DNA of 64,000 bases from Bradyrhizobium ontarionense (GCF_021088345.1 NZ_CP088156.1:7679001-7743000), one strand, 5' to 3'. Shown: positions 14,701-23,501, counted from the stretch's first letter. Notes: generated by a model from the sequence alone, not told the origin. Numbers and translations are program-made.

Positions 14701-15954
14701 CGCGCTGACGCCGGCACGACGCGGCAGGGGAGAGGCTGGCCACTCGCGCTGGTCGGCAACCAGATAGAATGGGCTGTCCACCAGGTTCATTCTTGGGTTG
14801 GGCAACTGGAAATGCAGCGTCGGCGGGATGATGCGATGCTTCAGGATGAGCGCGGTCTTGATAAAACTGGCGACGCCGGCGGATACATCGAGATGGCCGA
14901 TATTCGGCTTCACCGATCCGAGTCCGCAAAATCCTTTGCGTTCGGTTTCAAAAGCCTCCTTAAGCCCTTCGAACTCCAGCGGGTCGCCGACGACGGTGCC
15001 GGTGCCATGGGTCTCGACATAGCCGATCTCGTCAGGGGCGGTCTGCGCCAGGTCCATCGCGGCGCGGATCACTTCGGTCTGGCCCTGGACGCTGGGGGCG
15101 GTGTAGCCCGTCTTCCGGCTGCCGTCGTTGTTGATGGCCGAGCCTTTGATGACTGCATAGATGTGATCGCGATCCCGAACGGCTTCTTCGGCCCGCTTCA
15201 AAATGACGACGCCGGCACCGTCGCCATAGACAGTGCCATTCGCAGCGCCGTCGAAGGCGCGGCAATGGCCGTCGGGAGAGACGATCATGCCCGGCGTGTA
15301 GCGATAACCAGATTTCAGAGGCAGCGTGATCGCGACCGAGCCGGCCATTCCGAGATCGCAGTCGCCGCTCAGCAACGCCTGGCAGGCCTGATGAATGGCA
15401 ACCATCGAAGTCGAGCACGCGGTGAACAGCGTGAAACTCGGTCCCTTCAGATCGAAATTATAGGCAATATGCGAACTGAGATAGTCCTTGTTGTTGTGAA
15501 TTCCGACCGTGAAGTTGCCGAGATTTTCGGCTTCTGCCTGGTACGCCAGAATCTCCCAGAATGTGTTGGGAGCGGCCCCTGCATGCAGGCCGATCAACCC
15601 GCCAAATCGACCAGGTTCGTAGCCGGCATCCTCTAGAGCCTCCCAGCATACCTCGTGAAAGACTCTGATCTGCGGGTCCATCATTCGCGCTTCGCGCGGT
15701 GAATAGCCGAAGAACTCGTTATCGAATCTGTCTGCGTCCTCGATCATGCCTTTCGCGCGCACGTAGTGCGGGTCGTCCATGACCTTGGGATCAATGCCGG
15801 CTTCGATGAGTTCATCGCGGCTGAAGAAGGAGATCGATTCCACGCCGTTCAGCAGGTTGTTCCAAAAGGCCGAAGCGTTCCTGGCGCCGGGAAAGCGACA
15901 GCTCATGCCGACGACGGCGATGTCCAGTCCTGGTCTTATCTGTGCTTTACTCAC
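5776..15954 (-). CDS. Bimodular PKS-NRPS: KS-AT(degenerate)-KR-ACP-KS-AT-KR-ACP-C
   Basis: A 3392-residue megasynthase. Module 1: KS (about 10-435, active Cys 180 in FTACSTS), an AT remnant (about 520-720), KR (about 800-1300, with GGLGQVAG, SS and YAAAN) and ACP (about 1335-1405, GASSL). Module 2: KS (about 1425-1850, Cys in FTGCSTS), AT (about 1945-2240, GYSFGE and HAGHS), KR (MITGGFGGVAG, MSS, YAAAN) and ACP (FELGGDSL). It ends in a condensation domain with FPHIVTDGVSF, where the first His of HHxxxDG is Pro but the catalytic second His is kept. No DH or ER is present, so both extensions should leave hydroxyls. The AT of module 1 has lost its Ser and small subdomain (separate entry), so this module should need a trans-acting AT. 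The start overlaps the previous gene by 8 bases. Confidence 0.95.
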   Translation of the reverse strand: MSKAQIRPGLDIAVVGMSCRFPGARNASAFWNNLLNGVESISFFSRDELIEAGIDPKVMDDPHYVRAKGMIEDADRFDNEFFGYSPREARMMDPQIRVFHEVCWEALEDAGYEPGRFGGLIGLHAGAAPNTFWEILAYQAEAENLGNFTVGIHNNKDYLSSHIAYNFDLKGPSFTLFTACSTSMVAIHQACQALLSGDCDLGMAGSVAITLPLKSGYRYTPGMIVSPDGHCRAFDGAANGTVYGDGAGVVILKRAEEAVRDRDHIYAVIKGSAINNDGSRKTGYTAPSVQGQTEVIRAAMDLAQTAPDEIGYVETHGTGTVVGDPLEFEGLKEAFETERKGFCGLGSVKPNIGHLDVSAGVASFIKTALILKHRIIPPTLHFQLPNPRMNLVDSPFYLVADQREWPASPLPRRAGVSAFGLGGTNVHMILEEHDTPQSPPSGRPLHLLLVSARSETALEDLSQQMADHIRLHEDVELADVAHTLMNGRKRQRWLRVAVAEDRAMAVDALLDPKHPRARIVDSADPRELAVFVFTDEPTDVQCAQNFLRYEPLYCQALSRCLDLLEPRLAADVRAQLENRNAAASDLAGFCHQYAAACWFIEQGVQPGALAGFGRGELLSACLSGTLRLSDCLGWIVSGNAEIQPSADARPRIPYLSNVTGEWITSREIGDANYWRSAVFRQPASGSDHLTKALGELASRAVFLQIGAKGRSDVVAPHVVHIDAGAAGPLFALADLWAKGAIASPLRLYAGEARRRVPLPTSPFERKRFWIDGSPFNGKPAVENSVKREGDTGTPKQSEDQWFYVPVWRESAERYRMDHATTGDWLVFADPLGLGDAIAARLIAAGRRVAMVRVGVRFVARAADTYELNPGSVDDYVALFAALEQAGFSPAHVCHLWAVTPSASPASILDLGFYSLLYLGQALGRSNYYHAITLNAVSNRMHHIAGSGVVEPEKAPLLALLKVLPQESPTMLCRAIDVDVTAALPSETPAWIERFVAALCAPITETVMAYRQGIPWTRRFEQLPAREVQAEVAASDAPPPGLRYRGVYMITGGLGQVAGEMSRYLARSVHARLALTSRGEFPERSSWDRWIATHAPDDKTSARIHMVRELESLGADVLVCQADAADEASMRTAIAQAEAQFGALHGFIHGAGIVRAKSGRTPIESITRELCEEQFRPKMTGLTVAARLLHGRTLDFRIAISSLAPILGGLGHVAYAAANLYMDGFAESQAAARGERWVVVNWAEWEYDGPALFNSNVGQSLKQLELTREEGTRALRCVLTFMSREPIHQVVISTGDLESRIDQWIRLKSLRREPEKQPTRERRTAAPTDGFRSPRAAIESIIGDVWCDFFGVDDVDTSKHFFELGASSLELIHLVSRLGKALKRHVPIEDMLEQPTIRALAAHLAGDSEENNFSAVAERITSGKTGDIAIIGMSGRFPGADNLDIYWDNLRNGIDSVSRFMPDELGAAGVPEAESRHPNYIPAKGFIPDQDRFDAEFFNYTAIDSELLDPQTRAFHECVWHALEDACIDPAEYKGAIGLYGGASPNLYWQVLATFSEAGRTLGQFTTTLLNDKDSLTNTVSYKLGLRGPSVNLFTGCSTSLVAVDSACRAIWSGLCDIAVAGAVSLTLPERAGYVFQEGMLFSSSGHCRAFDANADGMVFGDGWGAVVLKPLEDALRDGDNIHAVIKATASNNDGSRKAGYTSVSAQGQAEVIRTAQAMAGVAPETVNYVETHGTGTRLGDTIELKALGLAFGPQQAGRCAIGSVKSNLGHLMAAAGMAGLIKTALAMQHRQIPPSLHYENHNPEFIGDAKGFYVNTQLSDWKPADTRLRAGVSSFGIGGTNAHVVLEEAPARVSGTRVRHWKILTLSAATETALTRQCENLADYMVRHPDINLSDAAFSLQVGRRRMPFRRSILCESTADAVASLREKPAKRVRTWHAPRDRGDVVFMFPGQGAQRVNMGRSLYVMEPVFRQEIDRCFDLLAGALPRPARDVLYPDNPDDRLAELIGRTEFTQPLMFALEYALARTLMAWGIRPAAMIGYSFGEYAAACLAGVFSLEDALALVTERGRIMASQGAGAMLSVPLPESELEHICARFAADTGERISIAVDNGDSCIVAGTVEAIATFELRLRKLRLLSMRIPVAHAGHSIEMDTLAETFLQSVQRMQLRPPEIPFVSSVTGRWITSSEATDPAYWVRHLRDTVRFAAGAAELGKNADAVFIEVGPGRDLAVLANRLVPDGTRILHAMKAPQSEDDDCFALLDCFVRLWLLGVRPDWSGFYADERRLRIPLPGYPFDHKRYWIEGNPLQLAAAAAEAASTEIVKREDVAEWFYTPQWRRTVAPEVPLDRPAPTHRWLVFADSHDLARLLLDQIGRRHETAIVVTAGSHFAQSGEDGYQIDPDAGASYDQLCAALVARSAMPTRIVHLWGIDGDDVARQITREAVSAANRTGFYSLLYLAQALNATGLGSDTHITVVTRGLYEVTGDEPLYPEKAAVAGPVLCIPQQLPHLQCAVVDIEIPARGSRREASLVVALLAECLQDDVDRQVAYRGRHRWVLDWHQQPLQAAPQSRTPWREHGVYMITGGFGGVAGILAEHLARLFKARLVLTAREPLPAREQWSDWLKQNEHSGDRISGRIRAVQKLEELGAEVLTVAADVADETAMRHAFDEAEAHFGSIHGIIHAAGVTDGRTYSLIGEMDSETCEQQFQAKIHGTYVLDRALAGRTLDFCVLMSSISTVLGGLGYVAYAAANAFLDAYAHHRGRNATYPWIAVDWSDWKYWTQRKTDNQVGAVIDALSMEPAEGFEALTRVLSWGKAPQLASSPGSLKARLDQWVRPESAHGKSDASIEANEAAHGRPQLSSDFVAASTEIEKALVSVWEQIFRVRPLGIHDDFFELGGDSLKAVTAAARIRKRLGIEIPLLQFFKVPTAHGMAQLVHEASAAAFRPIPKAAQQPHYALSAAQRRHYLHYRLNPANTAYNDPFANLIEGPLDPDKVETVLRQIVARHEALRTSFHVIDGEVVQRIHDSVDFHLDRYECDRHDVRRLMASYVRPFELSKAPLLRVCLIRTGPDRHVLLADFPHIVTDGVSFQIFVQEFAELYSGNALPPVPLQYKDYSEWQRQQDGTDAGQPHHEIYWLDLFSGAIPALTLPTDFTRPQRRSFAGARITFLLDAGLTHDLKQLAADEEVTLYVLLLAAFNVLLHAMSGAQDIVVGSPAAGRSHADLQNVMGTFVNTLPMRNHARPDATLRDFLQEVKKNVLSALEHQDYPLDRLVAQLALPTDLSRNPLFNVMFLLQNTAVQNVSIANLRISPHDTFHTKALFDLMLQAIELDDVVELALEYATDLFTADTAQSIADHYVEILERMALDQDCRIGDFSPSIEPQQPMSLEASGDFSF
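13795..14397 (-). other. Degenerate acyltransferase domain inside the PKS
   Basis: Between KS1 and KR1 of the bimodular PKS lies about 200 residues of AT-like sequence instead of the usual ~300. The nucleophile motif GHSxGE reads GFGRGE, so the active-site Ser is replaced by Gly. Sequence continues normally to CLGWIVSG and then jumps to IPYLSNVTGEWIT, a late AT motif, skipping the ferredoxin-like small subdomain that carries the HAFH motif. The frame is intact, so the remnant probably survives as a docking scaffold. The module must be loaded by another AT, most simply the discrete AT at 29140-30399. Confidence 0.88.
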
Positions 15955-18900
15955 GGCTTGCCCGCCCGGCTGTTCGCATCTCTCGCTTCATTTTCAGACC
16001 GATATTGCTTCGCTCCTTGGCGCTCTGCGACACGATCAGTTCGGTGCTCTCGGCAGCCTGCGCCCGTTGTCCGAGGCGGCGCGCGATCCCACGCACGGTA
16101 GGGTTTTTATAGAGATCAAGCACCGCGACCTCGCGATCGAGCGTGCGCTTCAAGAGCTGGGCGATCTGGATCAGATCAAGGGACGTGGCGCCGAGATCGT
16201 TGAAGTTGTCGTCAATTCCGACAGTTTCGAGCCGCAGATACTGCCGAAGTACGCCACCGATATCCTCTTCGATGCTGTCGTCGGCGGGAGCGTAGGCCAC
16301 GATGAGGTCGGGTCGGGCGCGTAGGCTGATCAGCACCTGTGATACCGGCGCCAGTCGTTCCACCGGAACGCCGCCATCGCGCTCGTGCCGTATCAGCCTT
16401 GCCGACAGATCCGTCGTTGAGATTGCAACTCGCGGTTCGCAGCCGCGTAGAATGGCTTCGAGCGCATCCAGCCCCTGCGCTGTGGAGATGCCTTGCTCAA
16501 GATCGCCAACGCCATCCGCGCGCGCGGCGACGGCCATGCCAGCTTCCTTCCAGGCGTCCCAGTTGATGCTGACGGTGAAAGGATCGGATCGAGTCCGGGC
16601 CAAGGCGAAGCTGTCGAGGAAGGCGTTGGCGCTGGTGTAAGCGACCTGACCATACGGTGCGATGATCGCGTTGATCGATGAATAGAGAATCAGGAAATCA
16701 GGAGAGATGCCGCGCAAGGCGGCATCGAGCGCCAAGGTACCGTGCGTCTTCGGAGCCAGCACCCGGTCGCTTTGCTCGCGGCTCCGTGCCTGGATCAGTG
16801 CGCCATCGGCCGTTCCGGCCAGGTGAAAGACGCCGTGGATTGCACCGAACCTCTTTTGGCAGCGTTCGACCACGGCAGTCAGCGCAGACTGATCGGTGAC
16901 GTCGGCCGTTTCCGCCACGACCTCGCCGCCGCAAGCCTCGATGTCGGCGTAAGCCTCGGGGCTCGGCGGCGTTCGGCCGACCAGAATGAGCTTGGCGTGC
17001 CAGCGCTCGGCGAGACGCCGGCCAAGCGCGAGAGCCAGCGCACCGAAACCTCCGGTGATCAGGTACACCCCGCCTTCGCGAAAGCGGACGTGTCCGTCTG
17101 ACGGTCGCGGCGGTGTCAACCCCTCATACACAGTCTCCCAGCGCAAGAGGCCCCGCAGCGCGATCTCCTTCGGGCCTCCGGATTGGGCGCATTCGGCAAT
17201 CAGTGCCTGCAACAATTCGCGTTCGGCCGGTGTTCCCTCGGCTGGCCGTCGGATATCGATGAGACGACATGCCAGATTGGGATATTCGAAAGGAATGACG
17301 CGCACTGGTCCCCTCAGCAGCGCGGTTGCAGGGCGAAGCCCACCTTCGCCGTTGATCTCGGCGGCGCCTTCCGTGATGACATGAACCGAGATGCGGTGAT
17401 CGGGTGCGCGCTCGCCAATGTGACGGGCCAAATCCAGCAGGTCGTGAAAGCCGTCGCGACAGACTTGATCAAGGCCGGCCTCCGGCGCCGCAACGCCGTT
17501 CGCCAGTGTCCGGAAATGAAGGATGTGATCGGGGGGCGGTCCGTCAGGTATGCGTGGCGGCGCGGCAGGATCAGCAATGCAAACATCATGGTTTCGCCGC
17601 GCCAACTCGCGGGCGAGCGCAGTTGGGAACGAACTGCCGTCGGAAAACAACAGCCACCGTGATTTCGGCATGGCAGAGTCGTTCAGGCGCGGCGCCTGTT
17701 TCCACACCGGCAGATACAGCAGGGTGGCTGCTTTGCTCGTACCTGTTTCCGTCGCCGAAGCGGTCCGTTTCAGCGCCGGGCCGGCATGTCCGGCGCGTGT
17801 CGGCCAGTAGCGGCGCTGTTCGAACGGGTAGGTGGGAAGCGGTACGCGGCGCCCTCCGCGGGCGCGGTGAAACGCTGCTGCATCAGGCTCGACGCCCAGC
17901 AGATAGAGCGAGCCAATCTTGTTCAACAGGAAAGTGCAGTCGTCGACGGGATCCTGAACGTGCCGCACCAAATGAATGGAGCGTCCTGCGGTGGATGGAT
18001 CCGCCTGATGCTGCAGTAGGCCGATCAGATCGCGGCCGGGACCAATTTCGACGAATACCGCGTTGGGGAGCTTCAGTAGCGTGCGCAGCGTGTCGGAAAA
18101 ACGGACTGTCTCGCCAAGATGACGAGTCCAATATTTGGCGTCGACGGCGACGCCGGGATGGAAATAGTCGCCGGTCAGATTGCTGACCAGCGGGATCGCC
18201 GGGTCATGACGCCGGCAGCGCGCGATGGTCGTTTCGAGCGTTTGCCCTGCAATGCTGACAACGGGCGAATGCATCGCATGTTCGCCGTCGAGCGGAAGCG
18301 CCCAGACGCGGCGCTTTTTCATCGCCATGGCGAACGCGCAGACATCGTCGCGTAATCCGGATACCACGCAGGACGGGCCGTTATCGATGGCCAGCGCCAG
18401 CGATCCCCTCAGCAACGGAACAACTTCCGCCGCGGGAAGCGGCACGCTCAACATCGCGCCGGGCTCCGTCTGCCTCATGAGCCGCCCGCGCTCCAAGACG
18501 ATCTCTATCGCATCCTCGAGCGTAAACACGCCGGCGATGCACGCCGCGACATACTCACCGAAGCTGTAGCCGGCGATTGCGGAGGGCTGCACGCCCCAGC
18601 CGATCAGCATCCGAGCCAGCGCATACCCGCAAGCAAAGATGGCCGCCTGCGCGACGTCGAATCGTCGCAATTCGCTTGCCGTCTCCTGGTCGGCTGGAAA
18701 CAGCAGCAGCTTCAGATCGAGGCGCGGCAGCAGCAGGTCGAAACAGCGATCCATCGGTTCACGGAAGCTCGGCTCGGACAGATAAAGCCCGCGACACATG
18801 CCGGCATATTGCGAGCCGAGGCCGCCGAATAGGAATACCACGGGAGGCGTCTGCCCCGGTGCCTTTGCCGGCGCAGCCGGTTTAGCTAAGCCGGCGGCGG

Positions 18901-21900
18901 CTTGGCGAAGATCTTCACAAACCAATACACGCCGGTACGCGAACTGTCGGCGTCCGGCGTGGAGCGTGAATGCCGCGTCGGCGGGGTCAAGCTCGGGGTG
19001 CCGCTCGAAGTGGGATGCTAGACGTTCGGACAGGGACTGAAGCTGCTCCGGCGCCCGTGCCGAAACAAACAGCACATGCGGCCCTTCAGTCGGCATAGTT
19101 CGGACCGGCGGCTCCGGCGCCTCTTCCAGCACCGCGTGAGCGTTCGTTCCGCCGATACCAAAGGAACTGACGGCCGCGCGTCGCGGGCGGAGGCCGCCGG
19201 CCCACGCACGGGCGTCGGTGTTGACGAAAAAAGGCGTGGCTCGGAAATCGATTTCCGAATTCGGCGCGCTGAAATTTGTTGAAGGTGGAAGCGTCTTGTG
19301 CTGCAAGGCAAGAACGGTCTTGGTGAAACCTGCGATACCGGCAGCGGCATCGAGATGTCCCACATTGGCCTTTACCGATCCGAGCGCGCAGAATCCGCGT
19401 CGCTGTGAAGCAAACGCGCGGGTCAGGGCCACAACTTCGATCGGATCACCCAGCGGCGTGGCGGAACCATGGGTCTCCACATAGCCGATGGTTTCGGGAT
19501 CCACGTTGGCGGTGCGATGTGCGAGCGCGATGACCCGCGATTGTCCCTCGACCGAGGGCGCGGTGAAGCCGACCTTCGCACTGCCGTCGTTGTTGACCGC
19601 GATGCCTTTCAGCACGGCGCGAATGCAATCACCGTCCGCAATGGCGTCTTCGAGAAGCTTGAGGACGACGATGCCAACTCCGTTGCCGCATACCGTGCCG
19701 GCGGCATCGGCGTCAAACGGGCGACAATGACCGTCAGGCGAAAAGATCATCCCGTCTTCGTGCAGATAGCCGCTCTTGAGCGGATAGGTCAGACCTATTC
19801 CTCCCGCCAGCGCCAGATCAGCCTTTCCCGACAACAGCGCCTGCGCCGCCAAGTCGACTGCTACAAGCGATGTCGAGCATGCTGTTTGCACGGTCAGCGC
19901 CGGACCGGTCAGGTTCAGCATGTGGGCAACACGAGTGGCCAGATAATCCTTCTCGTTGCGGATGATGGTGTCGAACCGGGTCGTCGTGCCCTCGGGGAGG
20001 CCGACGAAGTCGAGCCAATGGTAGTTGGCCGAAGAGCCGACGAAGAGTCCGAAGCGGCCGGCATCGCGGCCGGAAGCGTATCCGGCGTCTTCCAGAGCTT
20101 CCCAGCTGCACTCGGCGAGCTGACGGATTTGAGGATCCATCGTTTCAGCGTCTTTGGGCGCGACGCTGAAGAACTCGGCATCGAAGTGGTCGGCGCCTTC
20201 GAGGCAGCCTTTCACCTTCACGTAGTGCGGATGCGCAATCAATTCGGACTCGATGCCTTCAGCGAGCAACTCGCTCACGGAGAAGTGCTGCAGTCCTTCC
20301 CTGCCTTCCAGGATCAACTTCCAGAAGCTGGCGATATCAGGCGCCCCAGGGAAGCGCCCGGCCATACCGACCACCGCGATCTCGCCTCGCCCGGCCGGAC
20401 TGCGGGATGGCGGCGCTTTGCTGATGGACGCATCAGTTCCTGCCAGGTGGGCGGCCTGTTGCCGCACGGTGGTGAGCTGGAACAGATCGGTGACGGATAG
20501 CCGCTTGCCAAATGCCGCGGACAGCTTCCCGTGCAGACGGATCAAGCCGAATGACGTTCCGCCCGCGTCGAAGAAGCGTGTGTCGGATCCAACAGACGCC
20601 ACGCCCAGGACCTGGCACCAGATATCGGCCACCCTGCGATCGGTTTCCGAAATGACCGCGGCAACGGCGTCCGGACGCGCGATATCCTCGAACGGGTTCG
20701 GCAGCGATTTGCGGTCGATCTTGCCGTTGCCGGTGAGTGGCATCGCGTCCATGACGACAAACGCGGCCGGGATCATAGTCGCGGGTAGCGTCTCGGCCAG
20801 AAACATCCTCAGACTTTCGGCGGAGGCGCTGCCGGCTGGCGCGGCAACCCAGAACGCGGCCAGTGTTGGATCGCCGGCGCGGTCGCGTGCGACCACGACC
20901 GCTTCTTTCACGGCAGGGTGTCGCGCGAGCGCGGACTCGATTTCGCCGGGTTCGATCCGGACCCCTCTGATCTTGAGCTGGTCGTCGATGCGGCCGAGGC
21001 AGATCAGCCGTCCATCGGGCAGCCATCTTGCCAGGTCGCCTGTGCAATATAGTCTGCCGAGCGAACCCACCTCGCGGAATCGGGCCTCCGTCAACGCCTC
21101 GCGCCGGTGATATCCGAGTGCGACGCCTTCGCCGCCGATGCATAGCTCGCCGGCCAGCCCAGGCGGCTGCACCGCTCCGGTTCGCGAGAGAATGTGGATC
21201 GACGTATTTGCGATCGGTCTTCCGATATCGGGTTGGTCGGCGCGCGATAGCTCGGAGACCGTGGACCAGATGGTCGTTTCGGTCGGGCCGTAGAGGTTGA
21301 AGATCCGGGCTTGCGTAAGCGCCTGCACCTGCCGCAGCAGATCGGCGGGCAACGACTCGCCTCCGATCAACAGCACACGGAGGCCGCGCAGGGCATCTCG
21401 AAAAGTGGCGTTCTCCAGCTGCAGGCGAAGCCGCGACGGCGTGACCTGATAGACCGAGACACCGTGACGAAGCATGCCGTTTGCGGCGGCGCCGGGATCG
21501 AGCTGCTGCTCTCTGGTCCCAAGCACGACCTTGCAGCCCATGCTCAGAGGCAGCCAGACCTCCAGTCCGAAGATGTCGAATGAGACCGTGGTGAGCGATA
21601 GAAAGACGTCCGGCTCTCCAACGGGCAAGGCCTGCTGCATCCCGGTGAGGAAATTCACGAGATTGCTGTGTGAAACCCAGACGCCTTTGGGAGCCCCCGT
21701 GGAGCCGGACGTATAGATCAGGTAGGCTGCCGCTGCGCAGCCCGAGGCGGGCCCTGCAGGATGGAGTTCACGCAGGGACTCGACGCCATTCGGTGCGGCA
21801 TCGATCATGAACCCGGCGTTGGAGTCTTGCAGCACGAAGTCGGTGCGGCGCTCGGGGAAGCTCGGATCCAGCGGCAGGTAGGCGCCGCACGCTCTCATGA

Positions 21901-23497
21901 TTCCGAGCAGACTGACGATGAGTCCGTTGCACGGAGGCAGATTGACCGCGACGACCCCGCCGTTTGGAAGACCGCTTCGGCTCAGGTTTCCAGCGATGCG
22001 CTCGGCCTGCGCGATGAGCTGGCGATAGGTTAGTTCGTCATCGCCACAGACCAGGCCCACGCGGTCAGGGGTCCGCGCCGCCTGCTCGAAGATGAGGTCT
22101 GCTGTCGATGCGGTATCGCGAAAAGCCAGCGCGGTTCGGTTGAACGATCCAAGCATCCGCTCCCGCTCGGCGGATGTCATGATATCGAGCTCGGCAACAG
22201 TCTGTTGCGGGAAGCGCACCAGAAACGACAATATGTTCGCGAAATGGTCCAGCAGGCGCGAAGCGGATTCGCGGTTCAGCCCGCCCTCCCGCCACGCGAG
22301 GCTCATATGCAATCGGTCGAATGCCTCGACGGTCAGGGTGATGCCGTAATGGGTGCGTTCGAACACCTCATGGCCGGTGATGCGTAGCGGTCCACGGGCT
22401 CGCAAAACGCTGTCCAGCGGGTAATTCTCGATCACCAGCAGCGTGTCGAACAGGTCTTCGCCCGCTGGCAGGCCGGCCCATCTTCCGATCTCGGCAAGCG
22501 AACTGGTCTGCCATTCGGAGCGGAGCGCCATCTGTGCATGGACGGTGCGCAGGCACTCCGACAGCCTGGTACGTCCTTCAGCGCGGAAGCGCATCGGCAG
22601 CGTGTTGATAAACAGGCCCGCCGTTTCGAAAATCCCGGGCAGCGGCATTTCGCGTCCCGATACGACCGTACCGAAAACGACATCGTCATTGTTGGCGTAC
22701 CGTTGCAGCAACAGCCCCCAGGCCGCGTGGAGCACGGCCGAGGCGGTGACGTTGAAGCTCGCCGCGAGGTCCTTCAGATCCGCGAGGACATCATCGTCGA
22801 GATGCAACCCGCAACTATCGGTACGCGGTTCGTGGGTTGGACCGAATGTCGCATTCGACGTGAGCGACGTGTCTCGTTCCAGACCTCGCAGACAGTCGTT
22901 CCAGAATCGTTCGGCCCCAGCGGCGTTTTGCGACTCTCGTGTTTTGACGAAGTCCTTCATTCGACAGCGCCGCGGCGCCGCTTCAGCCGGTTCGCCGTCT
23001 GTTAACGCGCGATACTGCTGGAGAAACTCCTGCAGGATCAGCCCCGTGCTCCAACCATCCAGTAGGATGTGATGATTGCTGAGCAAGACAGCGCTTTTCT
23101 GATCGCCGAGTGGACAGAGCGAGATCCGGAACGGAACCTGCTCGAAATCGAAGCCGCGCTCGCGATCGCGACGCTTCAGATCGGCAAGAAACTGTTCCGC
23201 GTCAGCTCCATTCGGCGGCTCGCAGACCGACAGTTCCGGCTCATGTTGCCTGAGAATGATCTGCACGGGATGATCGATGCCTTCCCAGCGGAATACGGTA
23301 CGCAGCGCTTCATGGCGGGCCGTCACCCGCCGCCATGCTTCCCGAAAATGATTCGAATCCAGTGGACCTTCGATGCGCAGGCAGACCTGCTCAAAGTAGG
23401 CGACTCCCGGCCGGCGGAGATGATGATACAGGATGCCTTCCTGCATCGGCGTGAGCCGGAGGATGTCGGTTACGTTGTTCCTGTCCACTTTTTTCAT
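15947..23497 (-). CDS. NRPS-PKS hybrid: C-A(Gly)-PCP-KS-AT-KR-ACP
   Basis: A 2516-residue protein. Domains: C (1-440, HHILLDG at 142-148), A (455-930, IYTSGSTGAPKG, NLYGPTE, GNGKIDRKS), PCP (955-1020, DAGGTSF), KS (1038-1460, Cys 1207 in TACSTS), AT (1550-1850, GYSFGE at 1643-1648, HAMHS at 1740-1744), KR (1925-2370, GGFGALA, YSS, YTSAN) and ACP (2405-2475, GATSL). The A-domain pocket reads D-I-L-Q-L-G-L-I-W-K, the standard glycine code. The first C domain should accept the N-acyl-D-Asn unit from the loading NRPS, add Gly, and the PKS module then adds one reduced C2 unit. The AT has FGGLGSQ for FPGQGSQ and HAMH for HAFH, so its extender choice is uncertain. The gene starts 4 bases after the sulfotransferase stop and overlaps the next PKS by 8 bases. 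Confidence 0.95.
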   Translation of the reverse strand: MKKVDRNNVTDILRLTPMQEGILYHHLRRPGVAYFEQVCLRIEGPLDSNHFREAWRRVTARHEALRTVFRWEGIDHPVQIILRQHEPELSVCEPPNGADAEQFLADLKRRDRERGFDFEQVPFRISLCPLGDQKSAVLLSNHHILLDGWSTGLILQEFLQQYRALTDGEPAEAAPRRCRMKDFVKTRESQNAAGAERFWNDCLRGLERDTSLTSNATFGPTHEPRTDSCGLHLDDDVLADLKDLAASFNVTASAVLHAAWGLLLQRYANNDDVVFGTVVSGREMPLPGIFETAGLFINTLPMRFRAEGRTRLSECLRTVHAQMALRSEWQTSSLAEIGRWAGLPAGEDLFDTLLVIENYPLDSVLRARGPLRITGHEVFERTHYGITLTVEAFDRLHMSLAWREGGLNRESASRLLDHFANILSFLVRFPQQTVAELDIMTSAERERMLGSFNRTALAFRDTASTADLIFEQAARTPDRVGLVCGDDELTYRQLIAQAERIAGNLSRSGLPNGGVVAVNLPPCNGLIVSLLGIMRACGAYLPLDPSFPERRTDFVLQDSNAGFMIDAAPNGVESLRELHPAGPASGCAAAAYLIYTSGSTGAPKGVWVSHSNLVNFLTGMQQALPVGEPDVFLSLTTVSFDIFGLEVWLPLSMGCKVVLGTREQQLDPGAAANGMLRHGVSVYQVTPSRLRLQLENATFRDALRGLRVLLIGGESLPADLLRQVQALTQARIFNLYGPTETTIWSTVSELSRADQPDIGRPIANTSIHILSRTGAVQPPGLAGELCIGGEGVALGYHRREALTEARFREVGSLGRLYCTGDLARWLPDGRLICLGRIDDQLKIRGVRIEPGEIESALARHPAVKEAVVVARDRAGDPTLAAFWVAAPAGSASAESLRMFLAETLPATMIPAAFVVMDAMPLTGNGKIDRKSLPNPFEDIARPDAVAAVISETDRRVADIWCQVLGVASVGSDTRFFDAGGTSFGLIRLHGKLSAAFGKRLSVTDLFQLTTVRQQAAHLAGTDASISKAPPSRSPAGRGEIAVVGMAGRFPGAPDIASFWKLILEGREGLQHFSVSELLAEGIESELIAHPHYVKVKGCLEGADHFDAEFFSVAPKDAETMDPQIRQLAECSWEALEDAGYASGRDAGRFGLFVGSSANYHWLDFVGLPEGTTTRFDTIIRNEKDYLATRVAHMLNLTGPALTVQTACSTSLVAVDLAAQALLSGKADLALAGGIGLTYPLKSGYLHEDGMIFSPDGHCRPFDADAAGTVCGNGVGIVVLKLLEDAIADGDCIRAVLKGIAVNNDGSAKVGFTAPSVEGQSRVIALAHRTANVDPETIGYVETHGSATPLGDPIEVVALTRAFASQRRGFCALGSVKANVGHLDAAAGIAGFTKTVLALQHKTLPPSTNFSAPNSEIDFRATPFFVNTDARAWAGGLRPRRAAVSSFGIGGTNAHAVLEEAPEPPVRTMPTEGPHVLFVSARAPEQLQSLSERLASHFERHPELDPADAAFTLHAGRRQFAYRRVLVCEDLRQAAAGLAKPAAPAKAPGQTPPVVFLFGGLGSQYAGMCRGLYLSEPSFREPMDRCFDLLLPRLDLKLLLFPADQETASELRRFDVAQAAIFACGYALARMLIGWGVQPSAIAGYSFGEYVAACIAGVFTLEDAIEIVLERGRLMRQTEPGAMLSVPLPAAEVVPLLRGSLALAIDNGPSCVVSGLRDDVCAFAMAMKKRRVWALPLDGEHAMHSPVVSIAGQTLETTIARCRRHDPAIPLVSNLTGDYFHPGVAVDAKYWTRHLGETVRFSDTLRTLLKLPNAVFVEIGPGRDLIGLLQHQADPSTAGRSIHLVRHVQDPVDDCTFLLNKIGSLYLLGVEPDAAAFHRARGGRRVPLPTYPFEQRRYWPTRAGHAGPALKRTASATETGTSKAATLLYLPVWKQAPRLNDSAMPKSRWLLFSDGSSFPTALARELARRNHDVCIADPAAPPRIPDGPPPDHILHFRTLANGVAAPEAGLDQVCRDGFHDLLDLARHIGERAPDHRISVHVITEGAAEINGEGGLRPATALLRGPVRVIPFEYPNLACRLIDIRRPAEGTPAERELLQALIAECAQSGGPKEIALRGLLRWETVYEGLTPPRPSDGHVRFREGGVYLITGGFGALALALGRRLAERWHAKLILVGRTPPSPEAYADIEACGGEVVAETADVTDQSALTAVVERCQKRFGAIHGVFHLAGTADGALIQARSREQSDRVLAPKTHGTLALDAALRGISPDFLILYSSINAIIAPYGQVAYTSANAFLDSFALARTRSDPFTVSINWDAWKEAGMAVAARADGVGDLEQGISTAQGLDALEAILRGCEPRVAISTTDLSARLIRHERDGGVPVERLAPVSQVLISLRARPDLIVAYAPADDSIEEDIGGVLRQYLRLETVGIDDNFNDLGATSLDLIQIAQLLKRTLDREVAVLDLYKNPTVRGIARRLGQRAQAAESTELIVSQSAKERSNIGLKMKREMRTAGRASRE

Positions 23498-23501
23498 GGC
23501 G